From contig CAYTSW010000003.1 of assembly GCA_964440605.1 (NCBI GenBank), positions 7,919 through 71,918 of the forward strand: DNA of 64,000 nucleotides, written 5' to 3'. The notes beneath the pieces were generated by a model. The model worked only from the letters and a program-made list of their open reading frames with translations, did not search any database and was not told where the DNA came from. Positions 32,807 to 43,975 of the stretch are shown one piece after another. Every line of letters starts with the position of its first letter. The first letter of the stretch is position 1. Source of the stretch: CAYTSW01 sp964440605. GTDB lineage: Bacteria; Planctomycetota; Phycisphaerae; Phycisphaerales; UBA1924. The translations under genes and the position numbers were made by a program.

Positions 32807-33607
32807 TCAGTCGAGCTTCGTGCCGACAAGGGCGGCGATCGCCTTGGCGTCGTCCTCGTTCACCATGCGGTCGCCATTGAAGTCGGCGGTGCGGTCGCCT
32901 TCGTCGATCAGCGTCAGCGCGGCGTTGAGTTCGTCGGCCGAGAGGATGCCGTCACCGTCGAGATCGGCCCGCCGCACGTGCCGCTGAGCGGCGGCGAAGC
33001 CACGCGCTGCGCGGCGTTCGCCGCGCGTCAGCACACCGTCGCCGTCGGCATCGAACCGCGCGACCATCTCGGCGCGACGCTGCTCCATCTCGGTTCGCAT
33101 CGCGGAGCGCTCGTCCTCCGAGAGCGAGCCGTCGGCGTCGAGATCGAAGCGCTCGAGCATGCCCTCGCGGAAAGCAGCGCCGCGAGGGCCGCGCATGCCC
33201 ATCCCACGCTTGCCGTTGCCCTGAGCGCCCGGGCCCTGACCACGCAGGCCGTCACGCCCGGCGCGAGCCGCGCGGCGCGGGGCGGCATCGAACATCGCCG
33301 AGAGCTCCTCGGCGTCAAGGGCGCCGCTGGCGTCGACGTCGAACCGCTCGAGCACACGCTCGGCCATGCGGTCGGCCCGCTCGGCGCGACGCGCCTCACG
33401 CTCGGCGCGGGCGGCATCGATCTCCTCCTGCGTCACGGCTCCGTCGCCGTTCGTGTCCAGCCGCTCGATCAGACCGGGACGCTCCGGCCGATCGAACTCG
33501 GGGGCGTCACCCGCCGGACCGCCGAGATCCAGACCCGGCTGAGCGGCGGCCACCGCCAGCAGACTCGCGCACAGCGCGGCAGCAGTAATCAAGTGAGAAG
33601 CGTGCAT
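32807..33607 (-). CDS. Secreted EF-hand calcium-binding protein (mirror copy)
   Basis: Reflected copy of 11206-12006: signal peptide plus at least five EF-hand loops. Confidence 0.85.
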   Translation of the reverse strand: MHASHLITAAALCASLLAVAAAQPGLDLGGPAGDAPEFDRPERPGLIERLDTNGDGAVTQEEIDAARAEREARRAERADRMAERVLERFDVDASGALDAEELSAMFDAAPRRAARAGRDGLRGQGPGAQGNGKRGMGMRGPRGAAFREGMLERFDLDADGSLSEDERSAMRTEMEQRRAEMVARFDADGDGVLTRGERRAARGFAAAQRHVRRADLDGDGILSADELNAALTLIDEGDRTADFNGDRMVNEDDAKAIAALVGTKLD

Positions 33608-33741
33608 CGTGAACCTCCTCAGGCTCCTAGTGGTGCGGTTGGTGACGTTGTGCCACCGACACCACGCTCAACGCCGCGGCCTCCCGGCGATTGCCGGAAA
33701 ACCGCGAAGACGCACGCGCGACGACGCGGCCATCACTCATC

Positions 33742-33816
33742 GGGTGCCACGGGCGGCTCGCCCGCCCGTGTTCGCCGTAACGCTGCACACCGGCGGACAA
33801 GCCGCCAGTGGCACCC
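33742..33816. repeat. Paired-hairpin CAC...GTG repeat (mirror copy)
   Basis: Reflected copy of 10997-11071, between the mirrored EF-hand and fumC genes. Confidence 0.7.
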
Positions 33817-33864
33817 GTCACAGAGCTTGGTAGCCGGGCGCCGGGCACCCTCGACTCGATCCGC

Positions 33865-35337
33865 TCAGCTCGGCTCGGTCATCTTCCGAGCATCAAGGAC
33901 TTCGTTGAGCTGATCCTCGGGCAGGATGTTCTGTTCCAGCGCCACCTGCCGCACGGTCTTGCCTTCGGCGTGGGCCTGCTTGGCGATGGCCGCCGACTTG
34001 TCGTAGCCGATCACGGGCACGAGGGACGTACACATGGCCAGCGAGCCCTCGATGAGTTCGGCGCAGCGTTCGCGGTCGGGCTGGAGGCCGATCGTGCCAT
34101 CGGGGTTCGGGTGCTCGGCGGGGCCGACGAGCAGGTTGTTGCAGAAGGTCTCGCAGCCGGCGGCCAGGATGTGGATCGATTCGAGCAGGTTCTCGGCGAT
34201 CACGGGCATCGCGACGTTGAGCTCGAGCATCGACCCCACGCCGCCCGTCGCGCCGGCGGTGAGCGCCGCGTCGTTGCCGACGACCTGGCAGTACACCATG
34301 ACGATCGCCTCGCAGATCACCGGGTTGACCTTGCCGGGCATGATGGACGAGCCGGGCTGCACCGCGGGCAGCTTGAGCTCCCCGATGCCGCAGCGCGGGC
34401 CCATCCCCATCAGGCGGATGTCGCCGGCGATCTTCGAGAGGCTCACCGCGATGGTCTTGAGGTGCCCGCTGGCTTCGACGCACGCGTCTTTGGCGTGCTG
34501 GGCCTCGAAGTGGTTCGCCGCCGGGCGGAACGCCAGGCCCAACCGATCGGTCAGGAGGCGGCAGACCGCCTGGTCGAACACGCGCGCCGTATTGATGCCC
34601 GTGCCCACCGCCGTGCCCCCGATGGGCAGCTCGAGCAGCACGTGCAGCGCACGCTCGGCGCGTTCGACGGCCATCTCCATCTGACGCGCGTACCCCGAGA
34701 ACTCCTGCCCGAGCCGGATCGGCGTCGCGTCCTGAAGGTGCGTGCGACCGATCTTTACGATGTCGTCCCACTCCTTCGCCTGCACGTCCAACGCCGTCGC
34801 GGTGCGCTTGAGCGCGGGGAGGAGGTGGTCGCTGATCTCCATGGCCGCCGCGATGTGGATCGCCGTCGGGAACGTGTCGTTCGACGACTGGCCCATGTTC
34901 ACATGATCGTTGGGGTGCACGCCGCGACCCGTCTCACGATCGCCGATGTACTCAGCATTCTTCGAAGACCCGACGGGCACGCCCGCCTCGCGGCAGACGA
35001 GGTTCGCGATCACCTCGTTGGCGTTCATGTTCGTCGAGGTGCCCGAGCCCGTCTGGAAGATGTCCACCGGGAAGTGCTCGACATGCTCGCCCGCGGCGAT
35101 CTGATCGGCCGCGTTCTTGATCGCCAGCGCCCGCGCGTCATTGAGCAGCCCCAGCCCCTGGTTCGCCTGTGCGCACGCCGACTTGAGATACCCGAAGGCC
35201 TTGATCACCCCCAGCGGCACGCGCCGACCCGAGATCGGGAAGTTCTCCACCGCCCGCTGCGTCGACGCGCCGTACAACGCGTCGGCCGGGACGGTCATCT
35301 CGCCCATGGTGTCCTTCTCGATGCGCGTCTGGGCCAT
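33865..35337 (-). CDS. fumC: Class II fumarate hydratase (mirror copy)
   Basis: Reflected copy of 9476-10948, identical over 490 residues, with the GSSIMPGKVNP signature. Confidence 0.9.
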   Translation of the reverse strand: MAQTRIEKDTMGEMTVPADALYGASTQRAVENFPISGRRVPLGVIKAFGYLKSACAQANQGLGLLNDARALAIKNAADQIAAGEHVEHFPVDIFQTGSGTSTNMNANEVIANLVCREAGVPVGSSKNAEYIGDRETGRGVHPNDHVNMGQSSNDTFPTAIHIAAAMEISDHLLPALKRTATALDVQAKEWDDIVKIGRTHLQDATPIRLGQEFSGYARQMEMAVERAERALHVLLELPIGGTAVGTGINTARVFDQAVCRLLTDRLGLAFRPAANHFEAQHAKDACVEASGHLKTIAVSLSKIAGDIRLMGMGPRCGIGELKLPAVQPGSSIMPGKVNPVICEAIVMVYCQVVGNDAALTAGATGGVGSMLELNVAMPVIAENLLESIHILAAGCETFCNNLLVGPAEHPNPDGTIGLQPDRERCAELIEGSLAMCTSLVPVIGYDKSAAIAKQAHAEGKTVRQVALEQNILPEDQLNEVLDARKMTEPS

Positions 35338-35425
35338 CAGGAGTGTCCTCCGTAGCGACAGGGGGATCGGGCATGCGTCGCGCGCAAAGCCTACCGCGCG
35401 GCACGCCGGGCCATAGAGTGTCCCC

Positions 35426-36184
35426 GTGGAACGACGCGAAGCCTACGAACGACGCATCTGGCGCCTCGCCGCCCTCCTGACCGACGATGTCACCAAGGCC
35501 GACGACGTGCTCGCGCTGGTCCTGCGCATGCGTCCGGACATCGAGCGCGTGCAGGACTCGCGGATCGACCGCATGACGGTCCAGGCCGCTCGCCGGACGC
35601 ACGAGTCGAACCCGGGCGACGGCCACGGGCCCGACGGCGTGTGCGCACGGGCGACGATCACCGGCCCCGTCGCCGAACTCTGGAGCCTCAGCCGCACCGA
35701 GCTCGCCCCCCAGGGGCGCGAGGCGTGGCTCTTCCGCGATGTCGAACAAATGTCTGACATCCCGGCGGCCCGCGCCATGGACTGCTCCCGCACCGCCCTG
35801 GAAGAGGTCCACCGCACCCCCGCCGAGCGCCTGCTGCGCGAAAAGACCGACAGCTCGATCGAAGGCGGGTACGACGCCGCCCTCGCCTCCCTCCGCGCCG
35901 GGCTCGACGCGCTCGACCCCTCCGAAGGCATCGCCAGGGTCGCGCACGTCCGGGCGGCCGCGCTGCGGCGTCGACGCATCTGGACCGCGATCGCCTTCGC
36001 CGGCCTGCTGGCCTTCTTCGGCGTCATGATCTTCGTGCTCATCGACCTCTTGGGCTGGAACGAGCGCAACGAAGCACTCAAACGCACCTTCGAGCGCTAC
36101 TCGAACCCCGCGCCGGCACCGGCGACCGCCCCCGCCTCGCCCTCCGACACGCCGGACGGAGCGCCGCCGGCTTCCGAGCGATGA
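35426..36184 (+). CDS. Membrane-anchored ECF-sigma-like protein (mirror copy)
   Basis: Reflected copy of 8629-9387. GTG start 6 nt after TAGAGT (35414-35419). Sigma region-4-like helix-turn-helix and one C-terminal membrane helix. Stop overlaps the kinase start (ATGA). Confidence 0.6.
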   Translation: MERREAYERRIWRLAALLTDDVTKADDVLALVLRMRPDIERVQDSRIDRMTVQAARRTHESNPGDGHGPDGVCARATITGPVAELWSLSRTELAPQGREAWLFRDVEQMSDIPAARAMDCSRTALEEVHRTPAERLLREKTDSSIEGGYDAALASLRAGLDALDPSEGIARVAHVRAAALRRRRIWTAIAFAGLLAFFGVMIFVLIDLLGWNERNEALKRTFERYSNPAPAPATAPASPSDTPDGAPPASER

Positions 36185-37801
36185 CCGTCGCCGAGACCCT
36201 GCAACGCACCGGCTCGCGCATGAAGGTGCAGGCCGCCTCGCGCATCCGGCGCAAGCTCGTCCTCCTCCACACCCTCTTCTCCCTCTCGCTGGCGGTGATC
36301 CTGCTCATCGCGCTGCGCCCCGCCGTCGGCAAGCTCGTCGGCGAGGCCGAACGCCGCGAAGCCCTGCTCGCGCTGGAGTTCGCCCGATCAGGCGTCAGCG
36401 CACCCGATCTCGACGGCGTGATCCTCAACGAGGGCGATGCCGAGCGCGTCGGCCTGCCCGAAGCCCTCGCCCAGCAGGTCCGCGACGCCGCGGGCGAACC
36501 GTTCATCCGCACCGGCGCGCGAGGCGGCGCGACCGCCGCCGTCTGGGACGCTTCCGCGGGCCGGTTCGTCGTCGCCCGCGTGAGCAGCACGGGCGCCCGC
36601 GCCGCGGTCAACGAGCTCTATCTGCTGCTGACCGTCGCGCTGCTGAGCGTCTACGCGCTCATCGCCGCGACGCTCGAGGTCTTTGTGCTGCCCAAGCAGG
36701 TATACGGCCCGATCGAGCGCCTCCGGCGCGCCGACGAAGCCGTCCAGGCCGGTCTGCGCGACGCCGAGTTGATCCCCGAGCGCGACATCGGCTCGGACGA
36801 GCTCGCCGAGATCATGCGCAGCCGCAACCGATCAATCGTGAAGCTCCGCGACCAGGAGGCGCAGCTCAACGCGGCGCTCGACGAGGTCGAGCGCATCGCC
36901 GCCGAGCTCAAACGCAAGAACCACCTGCTCGAAACCGCCAAGCGCAACCTCGCGGATCAGGACCGCCTGGCGAGCCTCGGCATCATGTCCGCCGGCATCG
37001 CGCACGAGCTCAACACCCCGCTGGCCGTCCTCAAAGGCAGCGTCGAACGCCTCAACGAGAACCCGCGCTCGCTCGACCCGCAGCAGGCGGCGCTGATGCT
37101 CCGCGTCGTCCGCCGGCTCGAACGATTGAGCGAGAGCCTGCTCGACTTCGCCCGCGTCCGCCCGCCGGCGATGAACGAGGTCGACCTCCGCGCCGTCATC
37201 GACGAAGCGTGGACGCTCGTGAGCATCGACCGCTCGCACGCCGACGTCGACTTCACCAACGCCGTCCCGCCCGGCTCGACCATCCGCGGCGACGCGGACC
37301 GCCTGACACAGCTCTTCGTCAACCTCTTGCGCAATGCGGTGGACGCCATGGACGAGAGCGGCGTGGGCCGCGCGCTCGAAGTCGCCAGCGAGTGGGTCGA
37401 ACGCGACGGCGAATCATGGGCCGGCCTCACCGTCCGCGACTCAGGCCCCGGCATCGCCCACGCCGTCCTCCCGCGTCTCTTCGAGCCCTTCGCCTCCACC
37501 CGCATGGACTCGCACGGCACGGGGCTCGGCCTCGCGGTCGCCGAGGGCATCGTTCGCGAGCACGGCGGCGTCGTCGTCGCCCGCAACCGCACCCCGCCCG
37601 ACACCGGCGCCGAGTTCGAAGGCCTCCTCCCCGCCCAGGGCCCCCCCCCCCCCCCCCCCCCCCCGGGGCCCCCCCGCCGACCCCCCCCACGCGAGCAACC
37701 GCGACAAGGCCGAGGGCTACCATCCTCAGACCGACGCCAGCACCAACGCGGACCCATCCGCGAACGGCGTCGATCGCCAGCAGGAGCCCGACGCCCCGTG
37801 A
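36181..37801 (+). CDS. Membrane sensor histidine kinase (mirror copy, frame disturbed)
   Basis: Reflected copy of 7012-8632. The C run at 37641-37664 shifts the frame. The downstream frame that ends at TGA 37799-37801 has G or C at 33 of 37 third codon positions from CACGCGAGC onward, as expected for a real coding frame here, and its stop overlaps the regulator GTG at 37798. Confidence 0.85.
37641..37664. repeat. 24-base C homopolymer (mirror copy)
   Basis: Mirror of the G run at 7149-7172, with exactly the same length and the same CCCCCCC-rich flank. Confidence 0.95.
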
Positions 37802-38421
37802 ACCAGGTGGTGGATGCCATTCCGTCGCTGTCGATCGTCGCCCTCGACGACGATGCCGACTTCCGCCAGTACATCGAGGGCGTGCTCGCCGCCGAGGGAC
37901 ACGAGATCCGCGTCGTCGCGACGCCGGACGAGCTCTACGAGGCCAACGAAACCCGCCTGCCCGACGTCGTGCTGCTCGACATGAAGATGGGTCGGCACGA
38001 CGGCGCCCAGGTGCTCGACGAGATCCGCACCCGCTGGGAGAACCTCTGCGTCGTCGTCGTCACCGGCTACCCGTCGCTCGAGACGATGCGCAACACCTTC
38101 AAGCAGGACGTCTTCGACTACCTCTCCAAGCCCTTCAGCGTTGACGAGTTGCGCGCCACCCTGCGCCAAGCCGTCGAGACCTTCGGCCTGGGCGAACGTC
38201 CCCAGGACCGCCTCCGCCAGACCCTCGGCCGACGCATCCGCCTCGCCCGCACCGAGCGCGGCTGGACGCTCAAGGAACTCAGCGAGGCCTCGCGTGTCAG
38301 CGTCAGCCAACTCTCGAGCATCGAGCGCGGGGCGCACCTGCCCAGCCTCGAAAGCCTCCTGAGCGTCGCGGCGGCGCTCGACGCCAAGCCCAGCGCCTGG
38401 CTCACCGCCGCGGGCTTCTGA
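37798..38421 (+). CDS. Receiver-XRE response regulator (mirror copy)
   Basis: Reflected copy of 6392-7015: GTG start inside the GTGA overlap, phospho-acceptor Asp61, C-terminal XRE helix-turn-helix. Confidence 0.8.
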   Translation: MNQVVDAIPSLSIVALDDDADFRQYIEGVLAAEGHEIRVVATPDELYEANETRLPDVVLLDMKMGRHDGAQVLDEIRTRWENLCVVVVTGYPSLETMRNTFKQDVFDYLSKPFSVDELRATLRQAVETFGLGERPQDRLRQTLGRRIRLARTERGWTLKELSEASRVSVSQLSSIERGAHLPSLESLLSVAAALDAKPSAWLTAAGF

Positions 38422-38441
38422 GTTGCGCTGCGCAGCCTCGA

Positions 38442-40004
38442 TCAGTCGAGACAGTCCGTCCGCCCGAACTGAGCGCCGAACGCGCCGAAGTCGGCGCCGT
38501 CGACCTGGCCGTCGCTGTTGAAGTCGGCCGAGCACGTCGAAGGCAGTGGCGGGCGTATGGCGATCACCGCAGGATCGCTTGTCGCGCTGCCGCCCGCGTT
38601 GGTCACGAGCACCTCGTAGACGCCCACGTCCTGCGGCATCGCGTTGACGCTCAGCGTTGGCGACTGCGCGCCCGAGATGCTGCCGCCGTCGGTCAGCGGC
38701 ACACCGTCCTTCGACCACTGGTACGTCAGCGGCGGGCTACCGAACACGGTGACGGTGAGCTCGGTGGTTCCGCCGCCAATCGGCAGGAGGACCACACGCT
38801 CCGGTTGGCCCGTGATGACGGGTGCGATGGGACACTGGTTCAGCAACACGCTGACGTTGTCGCTGTCTTGGTTCGCCGCGGCAAGGTCGGCCCGGCCGTC
38901 GCCGTTGAGGTCGCCGACCGCTACAGAGAAGGGGTCGGTGCCGACGCCGTAGAGCACATCGGCTGCGAAAGTGCCGTTGCCGTTGTTCGGCAACACGCTG
39001 ATGTCGTCGAAGTCAGAGTTCGCCACCGCCAGGTCGGCGTCACCGTCGTCGTCCAGGTCTCCGATCGCCACCGAGATGGCCCCGAACCTCGCGCCGTAGA
39101 GCACGTCGACGGCAAAGGTCCCGTTCCCGTTGTTCAGCAACACGCTGACATTGCCGCCGAGGCTGTTCGCAACGGCGAGGTCGGCGTCGCCATCGCCATC
39201 GAGATCGCCGATCGCGACGGAGAAAGGCCCGTTGCCCGCGCCGTAGAGCACGTCGCTTGCGAAGGTCCCATTCCCGTTGTTCAGCAGCACGCTGACGTTG
39301 TCGCCCCCACCGAACAGGCCGCTATTCGCCACCACCAGGTCGGCGTCGCCGTCGCCGTCCAGATCTTCGATGGCCACGGCGGACGGCGCGTTGCCCGCGC
39401 CGTAGAGCACATCCGACGCGAACGTGCCGTTGCCGTTGTTGAGCAGCACGCTGACGTTGTTGCTGTTGAAGTTGGCCACGGCGAGGTCGGCGTCGCCATC
39501 GCCGTCGAGGTCACCGATGGCGATGGACCGCGGCGCGTCGCCCGCGCCGTAGAGCACGTCGGACGCGAAGGTGCCGTCGCCATTGTTCAGCAGCACGCTG
39601 ACGTTGTCGGTGATCTGGTTCGCGACGGCCAGATCGGCATCGCCATCGCCGTTCAGGTCGCCGATCACCACGGACACGGGCGCGTCGCCCGCGCCGTAGA
39701 GCACGTCGGACGCGAAGGTGCCGTCGCCGTTGTTCAGCAGCACGCTGACGTTGTCGCTGTTGGCGTTCGCGACCGCCAGGTCCTCATCGCCGTCGCCGTC
39801 CAGGTCGCCGATCGCTAGGGAGAAGGGTCCGTTGCCCGTGTCATAGAGCACATCGGGACCGAAGAGGTCCTGCGGGTCGCACGACCCGGCGTGAGCCACG
39901 CCGCCCGCGATCAGCACGCCTGCCATCGCGACCATCCATCCGATCGCCGCGGGAGCACACCGCCCGCCCGTCCGCGCCGGGGTCGTCTTCGTCTCGGTCA
40001 CCAT
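38442..40004 (-). CDS. Secreted FG-GAP/VCBS repeat protein (mirror copy)
   Basis: Reflected copy of 4809-6371: seven propeller repeats, Ig-like domain, dockerin-like end. Confidence 0.85.
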   Translation of the reverse strand: MVTETKTTPARTGGRCAPAAIGWMVAMAGVLIAGGVAHAGSCDPQDLFGPDVLYDTGNGPFSLAIGDLDGDGDEDLAVANANSDNVSVLLNNGDGTFASDVLYGAGDAPVSVVIGDLNGDGDADLAVANQITDNVSVLLNNGDGTFASDVLYGAGDAPRSIAIGDLDGDGDADLAVANFNSNNVSVLLNNGNGTFASDVLYGAGNAPSAVAIEDLDGDGDADLVVANSGLFGGGDNVSVLLNNGNGTFASDVLYGAGNGPFSVAIGDLDGDGDADLAVANSLGGNVSVLLNNGNGTFAVDVLYGARFGAISVAIGDLDDDGDADLAVANSDFDDISVLPNNGNGTFAADVLYGVGTDPFSVAVGDLNGDGRADLAAANQDSDNVSVLLNQCPIAPVITGQPERVVLLPIGGGTTELTVTVFGSPPLTYQWSKDGVPLTDGGSISGAQSPTLSVNAMPQDVGVYEVLVTNAGGSATSDPAVIAIRPPLPSTCSADFNSDGQVDGADFGAFGAQFGRTDCLD

Positions 40005-40416
40005 CAGTCCGCGCTCCGTTCCGAAATGGGTGTAGGTCTTTGGTTCAGCGTCGCCGCGCAGCGATGGGCAACGGCCAAGCGCAGACTAGCCGCGTATCTG
40101 CTCAGCACCAATGCAGATTTCTCCGATGAACGCACAGTTCACGGACCGATCGCGATACCCCGCCACGCAAAGAACAACGCACGACTGCCGCGGCTCCAAT
40201 AGCCGCGCCGCCACGTACACCAACCTCGCCGTTCCCCGCGTTGCGAACCCTTGCGTTATCGAGCAGCATCATTGAAAACGATTACGCTTGATTCCGATTG
40301 GGGAAGGCATATTTGCGGATCCAACCGATTGGTGGCACCGTATATTCGGTACCGGCCTCCTGTGCACAACGGCCGGCGAGACTCCTGTCAGACACGACAA
40401 ACGGAAGGATTGTGAG

Positions 40417-41079
40417 ATGTACAAGATTATCTCCGGTATCGGTGTGCTCGCCGTGTGCGGCGCCGCCACGGGTCAGACGTTCGACGATCGCATGGCGTTC
40501 GAGGCCGCCGCCGCGGGCGCGAACATCCCCCTCAGCTTCGAGTCCTTCGAAGGCCTCCCACTCGATCCCAGCTCGGCCCAGCGCGACACCGTCGCGGTCG
40601 ACGACTTTCAGATCGACGCGGTCAACGAAGGGTTTACCTTCATCACGCCCCTCTCCGTGCTCGGCGCGACCGGGCCGGGCGGCACCTTCGCGACCGACGG
40701 CGATCAGCACATCAACGTCGGCTCGTTGTTCAACTCCGGCCAGAACAATGACGTCGTCGTCACCTTCACCTTCAACAGCCCCATCGCCGCCTTCTTCCTC
40801 GACCTGACCGACCTGCTGGGCCTCGACCAAGCGCTCAGCCCCCGCGCGATCCTCACCACCGATGCGGGCGACTCTCTCACCATCTTCGATGACGCCAACC
40901 CCGGCTCCGACCTCCAATCCGTCGGGCTCATCAACGCCGCGACCTTCACCGAAGTCACCATCCGCGCCACCGCCGGCGACAGCTTCGGCATCGACGCGGT
41001 GTCGTACGGCGTGCCGGCCCCCGGCGCCGCCGCGGTTCTCGCCGGTGCGGGCCTGCTTGGTCTCCGCCGCCGCCGCTGA
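40417..41079 (+). CDS. Secreted PEP-CTERM-type protein (mirror copy)
   Basis: Reflected copy of 3734-4396: GGAAGGA site, signal peptide, VPAPG plus RRRR tail. Confidence 0.75.
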   Translation: MYKIISGIGVLAVCGAATGQTFDDRMAFEAAAAGANIPLSFESFEGLPLDPSSAQRDTVAVDDFQIDAVNEGFTFITPLSVLGATGPGGTFATDGDQHINVGSLFNSGQNNDVVVTFTFNSPIAAFFLDLTDLLGLDQALSPRAILTTDAGDSLTIFDDANPGSDLQSVGLINAATFTEVTIRATAGDSFGIDAVSYGVPAPGAAAVLAGAGLLGLRRRR

Positions 41080-41207
41080 TGACATCTTCATCTGAGCGGA
41101 TCACCCCGGGTCGGCCCGCCCGCAGGCGGGCCGACCTGTTTCGTCGCCCGCCGGGGCTCATCAACAAGCCCATTGGGCCTGAGCGCGAAGCGCGGTAGAC
41201 TGGCCCG

Positions 41208-43370
41208 ATGGCATCAGCGCGTCAGATCGCCCGCCTCGTGGCGACGACGGGGAGCATCAGCTCCGGGGCGGTCCGCACCGCTTTGGGCAGGACCGATGTT
41301 CCCGCCGGCGGACTGGCCATCCTGCCCGAGCTCGTCGGGCTGGTGGCTGAAACGGTCGCGGTCGCGAGCCACGCCGATCGCCAGACCGTCGAACGCGTGG
41401 GCAACTTCCTCGCCCGGCTCGTGCTGCGCTACGGCACCATGCGGCGCACCCTCGAGGCCCTCGCCGCCGGACGACGCCGACACGCGCTGATTTCCACCGA
41501 GAAGGCCCACGCCTGGAGCCAGGCAATGTCCGTCTCGGCCATGGCCATCGACGGCACCCTCAGCCGACACCAGTGGCTCCGCATCCATCTCGTCCGCTGG
41601 GCCACCGAACGAGGCGACGGCCTGCTCCAGCAACTCGCCGACTACGAAGCGTGGCTCGACGGCCCGCTCTCCGGCGCCGACGGCGAAGACGAAGTCCCGC
41701 TGCTCAAGGACGCCGCTTCCGACGCCTTCGCCGACGCGACGCGGGCCCGTGGACAATCGACCACGACCGACGCGCCGAAGCCGCCCGCCGGCTCCGAGAC
41801 GCGCGCTCCCGCGAAGGATCCGCCCGCGGGCGACGAGCCCGCCCGCGCCGCGTCCGACGCGGCCGTGATGGCGCCCCCGGGCGCCGAGGCCCCGGCCTCC
41901 GGCGATCTCGGCCTCGTCCGCCGCGCGCTGGCCGACAAGCGCCCGGGCGACGCGATGCTCGCCGCCATCACCGAAGACGTCCTCACAGCCGCCAAGCGCC
42001 TGCGCACGAGCGAAACGCCCTTCGACCGGCTCGTCGCCGCCATTGCCTTACGCGACTTCGTCCGCGCCGAAGGCCTCATGCCCTGCCTGCGCGAGCTCGA
42101 CAAGCTCGAACGCGAGACCATCACGGGCGACCGCTTCTACTTCGAGCACCGCTTCGAAGAGGCGCTGATCCACTACCGCACCGCCCGCGCCACCCGCGAC
42201 GACCCACGCACGCGCCAGAACGTCGCCATGACCCTCCTCCGCCGCGAGCGCGGCGTCCGCGACGACAACCTCCGCGAGGCCTTCGACCTGCTCAACACCA
42301 CCGTCTCCGAGCAACCCGCCGGCTCCGCCGATCGCGGCAAGGCGCTCGTCGTGCTGGGCATGTCGTGGATGCTCACCGGGGGCTCCGACCGCAGCCACGC
42401 CATGCACGAAGCCGTGCGCTGCTTCGAGCAGGCCGGCAACATCTTCGACCAGGCGCAGCAGGCCGACTGGTGGGCCGAGTCGCGCCTCCACCTCGCCCAG
42501 GCGTGGATCGAGATGCCCACGGGCGACCGCTTCACCAACGTCGAACGCGCTATCGCGTCCCTGCGCGAGACCGCCCGCGTCTGGACACGCGACAAGCACC
42601 CCGAACGCTGGGCCAACGTGCAGAACATGATGGGCCACGCGTGGGAACGCCTGCCAACAGCCGACCGCATGCGCACCCTCGAGCAGGCCATCCGCTGCTT
42701 CACCGCCGCCCTCGAAATCCGCACCCGCGACGCCCACGCCGTCCACTGGGCCCGGCTCCAGAACAACCTGGGCAACGCGTGGATCCAGTTCCCGGGAGGC
42801 GACCACAAGCAGAACGTCGAGCGCGGCATCGCGTGTCACCAGTCCGCCCTCGAAGTTTGGTCCGAGCTCGATCGCCGGGGCGAGTGGGGCGCCACGCAGA
42901 GCAACTTGGGCAACGCCTGGGCCCTGCTCCCCGCCGAGGACGACGGGCGGGAAAGGAACATGCGCCGGGCCATCGCCTGCTACCGATCGGCCCTCCAGGT
43001 GCGGACCCGAGGCTCTCACCCTGCCGAGTGGGCCGCGACGCAGAACAACCTCGGCTCGGCGCTCCTTCACCTGCCCATCACCGGTCGCGGCACGAACGTC
43101 CGCGAAGCCATCGAGGCCTTCGAAGCCGCCCTGACCGTGCGCACCCGCGAGCAGATGCCCGTCGACTGGGCCCGCACCCAGGCCAACCTCGGCCTGGCCT
43201 GGAGCAAGCTGCCCGGCGACCGTGAGGACCACCTGACCGAAGCCGTCGCCTACTACGAGAGCGCGCTGGAAGTCTTCAAGCCCGACAAGCACCCCGGCGC
43301 GCACAAGCACGTCTCCACGCGACTGCAGCGCGCCAAGGACGACCTCGCCAAGCTGGGAGCCATCCGTTGA
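41208..43370 (+). CDS. Tetratricopeptide-repeat protein (mirror copy)
   Basis: Reflected copy of 1443-3605; TAGACT (41196-41201) lies 6 nt before the ATG. Confidence 0.85.
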   Translation: MASARQIARLVATTGSISSGAVRTALGRTDVPAGGLAILPELVGLVAETVAVASHADRQTVERVGNFLARLVLRYGTMRRTLEALAAGRRRHALISTEKAHAWSQAMSVSAMAIDGTLSRHQWLRIHLVRWATERGDGLLQQLADYEAWLDGPLSGADGEDEVPLLKDAASDAFADATRARGQSTTTDAPKPPAGSETRAPAKDPPAGDEPARAASDAAVMAPPGAEAPASGDLGLVRRALADKRPGDAMLAAITEDVLTAAKRLRTSETPFDRLVAAIALRDFVRAEGLMPCLRELDKLERETITGDRFYFEHRFEEALIHYRTARATRDDPRTRQNVAMTLLRRERGVRDDNLREAFDLLNTTVSEQPAGSADRGKALVVLGMSWMLTGGSDRSHAMHEAVRCFEQAGNIFDQAQQADWWAESRLHLAQAWIEMPTGDRFTNVERAIASLRETARVWTRDKHPERWANVQNMMGHAWERLPTADRMRTLEQAIRCFTAALEIRTRDAHAVHWARLQNNLGNAWIQFPGGDHKQNVERGIACHQSALEVWSELDRRGEWGATQSNLGNAWALLPAEDDGRERNMRRAIACYRSALQVRTRGSHPAEWAATQNNLGSALLHLPITGRGTNVREAIEAFEAALTVRTREQMPVDWARTQANLGLAWSKLPGDREDHLTEAVAYYESALEVFKPDKHPGAHKHVSTRLQRAKDDLAKLGAIR

Positions 43371-43831
43371 CCACCGCCGCCGCCCGACTCTTCCTCGCCT
43401 GCGCCCTCCTCATCACCCTCACCGCCTGCCAACGCCATCGCTCGCCCGAGTACACCCCGGAGACCGGCCTCGCCGGCCACTGGGAGCTCGTCTCCATCGA
43501 CGGGCAGCCCATCACCAACGCTGACCCGCGCGAGCCCGTCTCGCTCACCATCGACCCCGACGGACGCGTCAGCGGCTTCGCCGGCGTCAACCGCTACGCG
43601 TCGTCGCTCGAGAACGCCGCCCTCACCGAAGGCCGCTTCCGCCTCGGCGGCGTCGGCACCACCCGCATGGCCGGCCCCCCCGAACTCAGGCAGTTCGAAG
43701 ACCGCTACATCCAAACCCTCCAACGCGTCGATGGCTACCGCCTCACCGCCAACAAACTCACCCTCACCCGAGGCGACACCGACCGCCTCGTCTTCGAGTT
43801 GCACGAACCACCCGCGATCAACAATCCCTGA
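43367..43831 (+). CDS. META/HslJ-like lipoprotein (mirror copy)
   Basis: Reflected copy of 982-1446; TTG start overlaps the TPR stop, LTAC lipobox. Confidence 0.7.
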   Translation: MTTAAARLFLACALLITLTACQRHRSPEYTPETGLAGHWELVSIDGQPITNADPREPVSLTIDPDGRVSGFAGVNRYASSLENAALTEGRFRLGGVGTTRMAGPPELRQFEDRYIQTLQRVDGYRLTANKLTLTRGDTDRLVFELHEPPAINNP

Positions 43832-43843
43832 ACCGAAAGCGAC

Positions 43844-43962
43844 GTGCCACGGGTTGACCGCGCAGCGGCAACCCGCGCGCCCAAGCGTCCGCTTTACGAC
43901 CAGCCGGGACCACTCGCTCCGCGCCACGCGGGGGAGCACGGGTTGCAAGCAACCCGTGGCAC
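43844..43962. repeat. Paired-hairpin CAC...GTG repeat (mirror copy)
   Basis: Reflected copy of 851-969, between the convergent lipoprotein and purA ends. Confidence 0.7.
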
Positions 43963-43975
43963 GATGATCGCGCCC